Shown here: positions 1-8,300 of the stretch, in pieces
Layout of the letters: each line of letters begins with the position of its first letter
Position numbering within the stretch: the stretch's first letter is position 1
Assembly (NCBI GenBank): GCA_002425185.1
Contig: DILT01000010.1
Coordinates: 310,001 to 374,000 of the forward strand
DNA: 64,000 nucleotides
From: Flammeovirgaceae bacterium UBA5585
GTDB lineage: Bacteria; Bacteroidota; Bacteroidia; Cytophagales; Cyclobacteriaceae
Direction of reading: 5' to 3'
Notes under the pieces: model-generated
What the model was told of the DNA's origin: nothing
The model's database searches: none
The model's input: only the letters and a program-made list of their open reading frames with translations
Made by a program: the position numbers and the translations under genes

Positions 1-255
1 ACCAATCGGGTGGTTTTTGCAGATGAGGATGTGCCTGGGGGTGCCAGTGCCTACATGCTGCAAAAAGTGCTGGAAGAACAGAATGCCTATCAATACCTGG
101 ATGCTAAACCAATCACAATAACCGCCAAAGAACACCGGCCAGCGTATGCTTCGGATGGGGATTATTTCTCAAAGCCAAATACGGAGGAAGTGTTCGATAG
201 GGTTTATGAAATGCTGCAGGATACTTACCCCGATCGTTTCCCCACTATTTACTGA
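1..255 (+). CDS. 2-oxoacid dehydrogenase E1, C-terminal end (partial)
   Basis: This is the last 84 codons of a gene that starts before the window; the frame is open from base 1 to the TGA at 253-255. The piece matches the C-terminal (transketolase C) domain of branched-chain or other 2-oxoacid dehydrogenase E1 beta subunits, with the motif FADEDVPGGA followed by a helix-rich tail. In Bacteroidota this is often an alpha-beta fusion of the thiamine-diphosphate E1 enzyme, which decarboxylates the 2-oxoacid and passes the acyl group to E2 lipoyl domains in the cytoplasm. Only the tail is visible, so the substrate class and the fusion are inferences. Confidence 0.7.
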   Translation, partial: TNRVVFADEDVPGGASAYMLQKVLEEQNAYQYLDAKPITITAKEHRPAYASDGDYFSKPNTEEVFDRVYEMLQDTYPDRFPTIY

Positions 256-257
256 TT

Positions 258-1124
258 TCAATTAACCCTAATCTGCTGGAGTGTAAATTCGGGTGTTCTA
301 ATGGAGTCTTTGTTAAGCGCCCTGTCTTTAACGATAACATCAAGTTTAAGAGTCCTTATACTAAATAAAGGTGTAAACCCAGTTGAAGTCATAGCATAAC
401 GTAAAGTGCCTTCCAACGGGCCTGATTTGTCAGAAAGTACAGGGAATCTTCCATTTAAAGTTGTGCAAAGCTGATCTTCCCAAGAGAATTCAGTAAAAGG
501 ACCGCCAGTACTTTGATAAAACCGTACAGATATATTATAATAATTTGGATTTCGCTTGAAATAAACCGTGTCCTTCACCACATAGTATCTATTGCCCGCA
601 TTATCCCGTAAGGTATCAGTAATGTTATAGGATGCGTCAATTGCACTGGACGCTGATGGCGCAATAAGTAAGTAGGCTGTTGTATAATCCCTGCATTCAA
701 GGTTGGCTGCACTAAAAGGTGGGAGTGAGCCAAACCCCGGTTTGTTACGCGTGCGGTGTGTTACAAGCTTACCCGTAGGTGGTGTAATAATCATCGGCAT
801 TGAGCTTGGCAGAGGTGGTCTGTTTACCGCTTGAATCACAGTGCCAACTGCTTTAATCTTGTTGTTGGCCACATCTTCGAAATAAAAACTTCGTTCATGA
901 TAGGGGTCGTCCCTAAAGTCATCGCTCAAGCCCATGTCACCGTTTCCATCCCTGAAGTCGATGTATAGGATAAGTGAATCGGCATCGGATGGATCAGGGG
1001 TAACTTTAAACTCAATTTTATTAAAACTGATTTTTGGGGCAATGCCAAATTCTGGCGGGTCAAAGCATGAACTAACGGTTACCGCCAAAAAACAAAATAA
1101 AATCAGTCCCTTAATCGCCTTCAT
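258..1124 (-). CDS. Hypothetical lipoprotein (288 aa)
   Basis: The protein starts with a lipoprotein signal: a lysine, a hydrophobic stretch and a VSSC lipobox with the acylated Cys near residue 20. The rest is a beta-rich, Asp-rich exported domain with DFRDGNGDMGLSDDF-like turns that could bind calcium. No enzyme family is recognised. It lies tail-to-tail with the E1 gene (2 bp gap) and head-to-head with the LuxE-like gene, with only about 35 bp between start codons for two promoters. It is probably surface or periplasm anchored; its role is unknown. Confidence 0.75.
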   Translation of the reverse strand: MKAIKGLILFCFLAVTVSSCFDPPEFGIAPKISFNKIEFKVTPDPSDADSLILYIDFRDGNGDMGLSDDFRDDPYHERSFYFEDVANNKIKAVGTVIQAVNRPPLPSSMPMIITPPTGKLVTHRTRNKPGFGSLPPFSAANLECRDYTTAYLLIAPSASSAIDASYNITDTLRDNAGNRYYVVKDTVYFKRNPNYYNISVRFYQSTGGPFTEFSWEDQLCTTLNGRFPVLSDKSGPLEGTLRYAMTSTGFTPLFSIRTLKLDVIVKDRALNKDSIRTPEFTLQQIRVN

Positions 1125-1158
1125 GCTGTATTTTTGATTCGTACAAGATACGCAACGC

Positions 1159-2148
1159 TTGGAAAATAGTAAAAGTTTAAATTTTAATATCTATAGCGTA
1201 AACGCTACTAACTTCACTGATATTGCTTTACGCTTGTTCCATTTTCAAGCGGTTAATAACCTGGTTTACAGTGACTATCTGAAGTATTTGCGGGTTGATT
1301 GCGGCAGAATTGACAATGTGAAGGATATCCCGTTTTTACCCATTTCATTTTTCAAAAGTAAACAAGTGAAAACCGGTGAATGGGATGCCCACATTGTGTT
1401 TGAAAGCAGCAGCACAACCGGAACGGGTGTAAGCCGGCACGAAGTCAGGGATATTTCCGTTTACCTGCATCATGCTACGCGCTGTTTTGAATTTTTTTTT
1501 GGCCCGCTTTCAGGGTATCATTTTTTTGCCTTGCTGCCTTCCTACCTGGAACGAAACAACTCATCTTTAGTGGCTATGATGGATTCTTTCATCAAGCAAA
1601 GTGGGTCTCCGTTTTCGGGATTTTACCTGTCTGATTTGGAAAAACTAAAAGCTGATATTGCACGTGCGAAGCGCGATGAATCAAAGCAAATCATTGTGTG
1701 GGGGGTAAGTTTTGCATTACTCGACCTGGCGGAAAATAACCCTCCCGATTTAAGTAATTGTCTGGTGTTTGAGACTGGTGGCATGAAGGGCAGAAGGCGG
1801 GAGATGACACGTCAGGAGTTGCACACCATTTTAAAGAAAGCCTTCGGGATTTCTGCCATTTATTCAGAGTATGGTATGACCGAGCTTTTTTCACAGGCAT
1901 ATACCCGGGGTAGCTCGATTTTTTATGCGCCTCCGTGGATGAAAATTATGGTGCGTGAAGTGGGGGACCCGTTTACCTGGGTAAAGCAAGGAAAGCCCGG
2001 TGGTTTAAATATCATCGATTTGGCGAACGTTGAATCCGTCAGTTTTATTGAAACTGAAGATTCTGGCGTGCTTCTTGCCGATGGATTTGAGGTGAATGGA
2101 CGCCTGGACAATTCCGACATACGCGGGTGCAACCTGATGGTTGAGTAG
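1159..2148 (+). CDS. LuxE-like acyl-protein synthetase / adenylate-forming enzyme
   Basis: The 329-residue protein belongs to the LuxE/PaaK-like adenylate-forming group. It has the Ser/Thr/Gly-rich ATP loop ESSSTTGTG at about residues 82-90 and the YGMTE motif near residue 238, typical of enzymes that activate a carboxylate as an acyl-AMP. It is of LuxE length but shorter than full acyl-CoA ligases. The start is TTG at 1159, because an in-frame stop lies at 1135-1137 and there is no ATG between. No luciferase genes are near, so the role is probably acyl activation in surface or lipid chemistry; the substrate is unknown. Confidence 0.7.
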   Translation: MENSKSLNFNIYSVNATNFTDIALRLFHFQAVNNLVYSDYLKYLRVDCGRIDNVKDIPFLPISFFKSKQVKTGEWDAHIVFESSSTTGTGVSRHEVRDISVYLHHATRCFEFFFGPLSGYHFFALLPSYLERNNSSLVAMMDSFIKQSGSPFSGFYLSDLEKLKADIARAKRDESKQIIVWGVSFALLDLAENNPPDLSNCLVFETGGMKGRRREMTRQELHTILKKAFGISAIYSEYGMTELFSQAYTRGSSIFYAPPWMKIMVREVGDPFTWVKQGKPGGLNIIDLANVESVSFIETEDSGVLLADGFEVNGRLDNSDIRGCNLMVE

Positions 2149-2240
2149 TTGGTTTTTATCGCCAAAGGGTATAAAAAAGGCGATGGATTTGTTTTCTTAC
2201 GAAACTGTTTTATTTTTGACATTACTAAACGCCACTTCGA

Positions 2241-2366
2241 ATGAAAAAACTTATCATTTTCCTTCTTTTAGCCGGATTCATTTCTGCCTGTAGCCAGTAT
2301 ACTTGCCCTACGTACAGCAAAGCTGGAGAGCCTGCAAAAAAGACTGCTCCAGAGAAAAAAATCTGA
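2241..2366 (+). CDS. Very small lipoprotein (41 aa)
   Basis: An ATG at 2241 opens a 41-codon frame. It has a lysine pair, an 11-residue hydrophobic core and a lipobox ending FISAC, so the mature peptide would be only about 25 residues. The mature part begins SQYTCPTYSKA and ends in a Lys-rich tail. The full signal peptide plus lipobox argues for a real gene despite its size. It ends 2 bp before the end of the convergent regulator gene. Function is unknown; similar tiny CPTY-containing lipoproteins may occur in related bacteria, which I recall but cannot check here. Confidence 0.65.
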   Translation: MKKLIIFLLLAGFISACSQYTCPTYSKAGEPAKKTAPEKKI

Positions 2367-2368
2367 TT

Positions 2369-3523
2369 TTAGAGGTATTTCTTTACGTCCTCTTCAGTAA
2401 TTACATCGGCTGACATTATAATAAGCCGCTCCATCACATTCCTCAGCTCCCTGATATTTCCTGTCCATTGGTGTGCCTGCAGCATTTTTAATGCTTCCTG
2501 ATCCAGCTTTTTAACCTTGCTTCCTTGCTCTTCGGCTATGTCTGTCAAGAATTTATTGGCCAGTAAAGGGATATCTTCTGTTCGGTCATTTAAGGATGGT
2601 ACTTTTATAACAATTACGCTTAACCGATGATACAGGTCTTCCCGAAACCTGCTTTCTGCAATTTCTTTTTTCAGGTCTTTGTTGGTTGCCGCAACCACGC
2701 GCACATTAACGGTTATCTCTTTTTCGCCTCCTACGCGGGTTATCTTATTTTCCTGCAAAGCCCGCAGCACTTTTGCCTGGGCCGACAGGCTCATGTCACC
2801 TATTTCATCCAGAAAAAGTGTGCCCCCTTCAGCCTGTTCAAATTTGCCGATGCGTTGTTTGATGGCTGAGGTAAAGGATCCTTTCTCGTGACCGAATAAC
2901 TCACTTTCAATTAATTCCGAAGGAATGGCCGCACAATTTACTTCTACTAAAATGTTTTCTGAACGTTTACTTTTTTCGTGAAGTTGACGTGCCACCAACT
3001 CTTTACCGCTGCCGTTCGGCCCGGTAATCAATACGCGGGCATCGGTTGGCGCTACTTTGTCTATCATTTCCTTTATCTGCGTGATAGCTGCGGAAGTACC
3101 AACGATTTCGGAATTCTTACTGATTTTCTTTTTCAGTGATCGATTCTCTTCTTTTAACGAATTCCGTTCGAGCACATTTCTCAAGTGGATGAGGATGGTT
3201 TCAATACTTTCAAATGGCTTTTGAATAAAAAAATAGGCGCCACGTTTAATGCTTTCCAGGGCTGTTTCTTTTGTGCCGTGAGCCGATATCATGATAAAGG
3301 CTGTTGAAATCCCCTCTTTTTTAACCTTCTCCAACAGTTCAATGCCATCTACTTTGGGCATTTTGATATCGCAAAAGGCTACATCAAAATGCTCGTGTTG
3401 TAATTTCTTTAAGGCTTCTTCTCCATCCTTCGCCTCATCAACTTCATGCTTTTCTTCTTCCAGTATTTCGCGCAACGAAGTCCGGATGGCTGCCATGTCA
3501 TCCACTACCAGTATTTTTCCCAT
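2369..3523 (-). CDS. NtrC-type sigma-54 response regulator lacking a DNA-binding domain
   Basis: The 384-residue protein has a receiver domain (phosphoacceptor Asp52 in FCDIKMP, Lys near 102) and a sigma-54 interaction AAA+ domain with Walker A GPNGSGKE at about 168-175. The sigma-54 contact loop reads GSFTSA instead of GAFTGA. The protein stops right after the AAA+ lid at VITEEDVKKYL and has no Fis-type helix-turn-helix. It may act from solution on sigma-54 RNA polymerase or have another partner. No histidine kinase adjoins it. It lies downstream of the RNase P RNA gene on the same strand. Confidence 0.88.
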   Translation of the reverse strand: MGKILVVDDMAAIRTSLREILEEEKHEVDEAKDGEEALKKLQHEHFDVAFCDIKMPKVDGIELLEKVKKEGISTAFIMISAHGTKETALESIKRGAYFFIQKPFESIETILIHLRNVLERNSLKEENRSLKKKISKNSEIVGTSAAITQIKEMIDKVAPTDARVLITGPNGSGKELVARQLHEKSKRSENILVEVNCAAIPSELIESELFGHEKGSFTSAIKQRIGKFEQAEGGTLFLDEIGDMSLSAQAKVLRALQENKITRVGGEKEITVNVRVVAATNKDLKKEIAESRFREDLYHRLSVIVIKVPSLNDRTEDIPLLANKFLTDIAEEQGSKVKKLDQEALKMLQAHQWTGNIRELRNVMERLIIMSADVITEEDVKKYL

Positions 3524-3550
3524 AACTCCTAAATTCAGCTTAAATAAAAT

Positions 3551-3585
3551 AAAAACCTTCCACGCGATAAAGCGACAGAAGGTTT
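3551..3585 (-). terminator. Intrinsic terminator of rnpB
   Basis: Read on the minus strand, AACCTTC and GAAGGTT form a stem, extended inside by a CGC/GCG pair, and are followed by a run of T. It lies just beyond the 3' end of the RNase P RNA and before the regulator gene. Confidence 0.7.
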
Positions 3586-3594
3586 AAATAAAAA

Positions 3595-3994
3595 TGTGCA
3601 GGTCTGTAAGCCGGGTTCTGTATCCTGCCGGTTACCGTCAGGATTCTTACCATTTATCTTGCCCCGGCATAATCGCCAAGGATCAATCGATCTACCCATC
3701 CCGCCTGTCTTGCGACAATTATCAGGGTAATCCGTTGTTACAGGGGCGAGACCTATTTGATCTTTCAACTCGTAAGGTTTGCCTGGCTGCCGAGGGTTAC
3801 CCCTGGCACGGTGGGCTCTTACCCCGCCTTTTCACTATCACCCCAACACGTTGGGGCTACTTATTTCTGTGGCACTTTCTGTATCTGATGATTACGATCA
3901 GACCCCCCGGTATTCTCGGGGTACGATTCCTGAAGTTGCCCGGACTTTCCTCCCTGGTGTTTACCAACAGGGCGATAAGACAACCTGCACGTGC
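3595..3994 (-). ncRNA. rnpB: RNase P RNA (M1-type catalytic RNA)
   Basis: Read on the minus strand the region shows the conserved landmarks of bacterial RNase P RNA. Near the 5' end is GAGGAAAGTCCGGGC (about 3940-3955). A GGTAAACCC-like element lies further along, and the 3' end carries ACAGAACCCGGCTTA (about 3605-3620). The two ends, GTGCAGGT and ACCTGCAC, pair as helix P1. Length of about 400 nt fits a type A RNA. It processes tRNA 5' leaders. The ends are estimated from P1 and may be off by a few bases. The open frames drawn across it are artefacts. Confidence 0.93.
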
Positions 3995-4028
3995 AAAGGT
4001 AACGAAATCGTGTGTAAAAGAGTTTTTC

Positions 4029-4427
4029 TTAGTGAATGTCTTTACCGGTGAGCTTATACTCGTATTGGTCGGCCAGTTGAGCAACCTCCTGTACCATAAA
4101 TTTTACTTCGTCTTCGCTTACAGCATCGGCCAGGCAAGAGGCTTCAATCTTCAGGTGATTTTCTTCAATAACAAATTTACTGTAGTCAAATGCTGCACTT
4201 TGTCTGAGTAAATCAACAAGATCTACTCCTGCAATGGAGTCACTTACTTTTGAACTGAACACAGCGCGTAATTTACCGGATACTTTACTTTTCTCGGTAA
4301 AGGCCAGTACGGTCTGAAAGCGATCATCTTTCAGGGGAACTACGATAATGCACTTTGATTCATCGTAATCGGTAAATGTGCCTCCTATATAATCGGCATA
4401 TTGCTTAATGATGGCAGAGAGTTTCAT
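4029..4427 (-). CDS. Hypothetical cytoplasmic protein (132 aa)
   Basis: A small acidic protein without signal peptide or membrane segment. It alternates beta strands (CIIVVPL, FQTVLAFTE) with a C-terminal helical part rich in Glu and Val. The overall look recalls the small alpha/beta YbjN or type III chaperone-like fold, but no diagnostic motif is visible and I do not assign a function. It sits alone between rnpB and the DUF2279 gene on the same strand. Confidence 0.6.
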   Translation of the reverse strand: MKLSAIIKQYADYIGGTFTDYDESKCIIVVPLKDDRFQTVLAFTEKSKVSGKLRAVFSSKVSDSIAGVDLVDLLRQSAAFDYSKFVIEENHLKIEASCLADAVSEDEVKFMVQEVAQLADQYEYKLTGKDIH

Positions 4428-4495
4428 AGGCTTTTGGGTTTTAGGCTCGGAAGTTATAAAAAAGCAAATGATTTGAAGAAGTGTGCTTAAATTTT

Positions 4496-5383
4496 TTAAA
4501 GCCCTGCTACATGAAAGGTTACCGCTTTGCCGGAAAGCCTGATTGCTGGTGCAGGCAGTTTAATCATATTGGCAACAAACAGTAACGTGTTAAGGGCTTT
4601 AGAGCGTGTTTTCAGGTGCGATAAGTCAACATCGAGACCCAAATAGTATTGACGAATGGCTTTGTACCCTGCAGCTGAATTTTCACTTTCCGTGGCATAT
4701 ACCATCCCATCGGCACCATAACCGATTGCCAGGTTGAGCCATTTTGGAAATTTCAGGAATTTATCCATATCAAAGGATAACCAATAGGTTTGGCCGTTAT
4801 AGTCTTTAAAGATTTCTGTGGTTAATCCGTTACCCAGGATGTTGTCCGTTCGTAAAGACGGGTAGTGGGTTCGCTGAAATGAAAACTTTGGATGAATGCG
4901 CACTTCATTCCATACTCTATTTTGGCCGAAGTAGAAACTGGCTCCGGCTGCATTGGCCAGCAAATCACCTGTTGATGCACCATAGTTTGCAGAAAACCCA
5001 TCAAAAATTTCAATCGGAAGCAGAATAAGAAATCCGGTAACTGAGCCCCATACATCGGATTTGGTTTTGCCAACACCACACCATTGAAGGCTTCGTGAAG
5101 TGCCAGCGCTAAGGTGAAAGGCAGAAAAGAAGTGGCCGGCTTTATCGATCTGCTTCCATTGCGGGTTGTCATTAAAAAATGAAAAGGACTGTCGTTCAGA
5201 ATCTTTATACCAGAGTTCGTTTAACCCAACCAGGCTTGCCGTGTAGGCAGCACCTGAAATTATTATCAATGATTTTAGCTTTTTTTTATCGTGGGTATGC
5301 ACGGTATCCGATGACTGCGCATGAAGTTGGAGGGACACAAGGGTTACGAAAAACCAAAGTCGTTTAACCACCATCATCTTCAT
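4496..5383 (-). CDS. DUF2279 family exported protein
   Basis: The mature part contains the DUF2279 signature: an AGHFFSAFHLS helix near residues 80-90, then GFLILLPIEIFDGFS and a GDLLANAAGA segment. These proteins are predicted periplasmic or outer-membrane associated and of unknown function. I start at ATG 5383, which gives a clean signal peptide ending LQLHAQS; ATGs at 5377 and 5374 are also possible, and one at 5401 would lengthen the overlap with tamB. The gene overlaps the tamB stop by about 20 bp, so the two are likely co-transcribed. Confidence 0.8.
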   Translation of the reverse strand: MKMMVVKRLWFFVTLVSLQLHAQSSDTVHTHDKKKLKSLIIISGAAYTASLVGLNELWYKDSERQSFSFFNDNPQWKQIDKAGHFFSAFHLSAGTSRSLQWCGVGKTKSDVWGSVTGFLILLPIEIFDGFSANYGASTGDLLANAAGASFYFGQNRVWNEVRIHPKFSFQRTHYPSLRTDNILGNGLTTEIFKDYNGQTYWLSFDMDKFLKFPKWLNLAIGYGADGMVYATESENSAAGYKAIRQYYLGLDVDLSHLKTRSKALNTLLFVANMIKLPAPAIRLSGKAVTFHVAGL

Positions 5384-8300
5384 CTTTAAGCGCTTCGTCA
5401 TTTTGATCAGGAAAATCCTGAACAGGTCTTCGGTTCTTGTCGCGGTTTGATTTTAGCAGATCTTTAAGCTCATTAAAACTTTGCGTGTGCATAAGGCTTA
5501 CCCCGGTAGTAATTGCATTTTGGGAGTTTAGGTTATTGACTAGTGGATTTACGTTTGTTCGACTGTACATCTTCACTTTAAATTTACCATCGGCTGAAAG
5601 AAGATAATCGACCGTCCAATCGCCAATGGCCATGGCCAGGTCACTCCGGTTATCTACGCCACCGGTGGGCTGTGCCTGGTTACCCAAGGTTCCATCGCGC
5701 GTTATTCGCAAGCGTCCATTCATAAACGTGTAGGACATCCGTAACTGAAACGCATTAAAGGCTTCCTGATCCATGCTTCCCAGGTCAACATCAATTTCCA
5801 GGTTTTCATCTACCTGGCTAAGCCACGAACTTAACTGGTTGGAGAATAGTTCGCTCACACTATTAACCAACGAACCACTGGTGTTGAAAGATTCCGGTGG
5901 GGAAAATCTGCGCAGTACAATAAGGCTAAAGACCTGACGCTTTAGTTCCTGCTCATCCAATCTGTTTTTAAAGGCAATAAATTCTATATCCAACGATACA
6001 GGTGGTCTTCCTTCTACGGGTATTGATTTTGGTAAATCTTTACCAACAATATCAAAATTGATTTGCGGTGCTAGCATAGGGCCATCCAGTTTTAGCAGTA
6101 CCTGAACCGGGTATTTCCGTTTCACTTGTGCTACGTTGGCCAGTGTTTGGTCAGCAATAATGGGTGCAAGGGAAGCCAGTTGGTTATAACTTGCATCAAT
6201 CTTCATCGTTCCCTGGTAGGGGTCGCCATACCAGGCAATGGAACTGCCGGGTTGAATGCGGAATTCTTTGTTGATAATATCATAGAGGGTAAAGTTGTAC
6301 CAGCCTTCAGTAAATTCGAACGGGCCGAACATATTGAATTCTCCTTTGGTATCAAGCTGTAGTTTTATTTTTCCGTTGCCGCGGCCACGAATAATATCAC
6401 CCGCTTTCAAATCAAAAATTATCTCGCAATAGGCATCGGGAGTAACATCCAGGTTAAAGTCGATAGTTACCCCGGTGAGTTTTATTTTTTTTCCGGCTTC
6501 AACATTCTGTGAGGCGATGTATGTAGAATCTTTAAAACTCACGAAGTTGATGTATTCTTTCTGCTCAACAGAAGTGCCGCTGGTAAGGGGAATGTATATG
6601 CGTGTATTTTTTCGTGTGGTTGCTGTGGCTGATATAACGAGGTTATCTATAGGACCATTAATATTTACTCTGCCCGAGGCATAAGCCTGTCCATAAAAAA
6701 GAGAATTGTCTTTTGCCGTGGTATTCAGCACCTGAAAATCATCAAATTGGCCATCCAATGAAATCTGCATGTTTGCAAACCCGGTATGGGTTATGGCGCC
6801 ATTTAGTTTGCCCTTATTCCGGTTGGTATCGGTGAGGTCAATGTCTTTGAAGTATATGGAATTTCTGGATAACCCCAGGATACCTGTAAATTGGTATACC
6901 GTGCTCAGGTAGTTAATCATCATGGCGCCATTTTCCAGTTTTCCTTCACCACTTAAAACGGGTTCTGATAGCTTCCCTGTTACTTTATAGTTTCCGGTAA
7001 GGGTACCCTTGAACTGACTAAACAGATCGTCTATGAAAGGCTCAAAGATTTTAAGATTAGCATTCGTAAACTGTGCTGAAATATTTAGCGGGCTAGTGGG
7101 ATGGGAGGGGTTATAAAATCCTTTACAATTTACAATTCTTGTATCCAGTCTATCGATGAAGAATTCCAGGTTGAATTTTTTTTCAACCGGGTCCCATATA
7201 TTCTTACCGGTAATGTCTCCAAATAAAAAATCGTCTACCTGCAGGTTGCTGATAAAAATATTGTTTTGGGTATCCCGGGTGGCATAAAAGTCAGTAAGGG
7301 TAACCTCAGCATTAAGGAGTCCTTTTAGCTGACGCAGGATCAGCGGATTAATGTTGGTCAGGTCAAAATTTTCGATTTTAAAATCGAGTTGGTTTTCAGG
7401 ATTTTGCGATAACCTTCCGTTAATGCTAATCGTCTGGTTAAGTTGTGTAAGGCCCAGGTTTTTAAATGACCACTCCTTACCGGAAACGGCTATTTGGTTA
7501 TTGGGTTTAACGCTCCAGTTTTTATCCAATACGCTTATGGTGGAGGGCAGGATACGTATGTAAGTGCTGTCCTTAAAGTCGATAACACTATTGATGTCGA
7601 TACGATTGGTAGTTTCTTGCTGTGCAATACTCAGGTCTACATCAATATGGTCACGATCCCAGATGATTTCACTATATAAATTTTTTGTTTTGATTTTATT
7701 TAACTCCTGCGAACGTGAATGTAAAAAGATCATGGCCAATGCCTGTGTACTGTCTGAAACTTTAGAAGCACTGATTTCAAATTCTGTTTTAAAGAAATGA
7801 TTGTTGTTATAGCGAATGGAATCGATGAGTGTAAAGGCCTGAAGTGATGAGGTTGGTCCGCTTACATATTTACCATCAATGGAAGTGTTGCGACTTATGG
7901 AAAGATCAATGTCTAACAATTCCATAATCGGACTGATGTTTTTGAATGTAAATTCAAAATCAGCTGCGTAACGTTCAGGTATTTTTTTCTTTTGCTTGTA
8001 ATAGGCTGCTGTAGCGTCAGCTTTGTTTTCAATGTTCAGCCTAAACTCTTGGATAAGATTGCTGATATCATTGAACATTAATGATAATAAGAAGTCGCCT
8101 TGTATTTCTGCATCAATCAAGGTTGACTCCAATTTTAGCTGGCGTTGATTTTTAATTTTCTCTGCAAACAAGGAGATATCGGGGAGGCGAAGCGTTTGAC
8201 TATCGTAACGAACGAATAGGTTTCCGAGACTTATTCTTCCCAACAGGCTATCTAATGTCAAGCCTTTCATATCAATATTGAGCTGCGTCTTAAGAAACAA

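Noticed and set aside
1159..2148. A bioluminescence (lux) locus suggested by the LuxE-like gene
   Set aside because: No luciferase or reductase genes are nearby, and LuxE-like enzymes are widespread outside lux operons.
3594..4211. Open frames on both strands across the RNase P RNA gene
   Set aside because: The sequence carries the conserved RNase P landmarks and P1 pairing; the frames have no family features.
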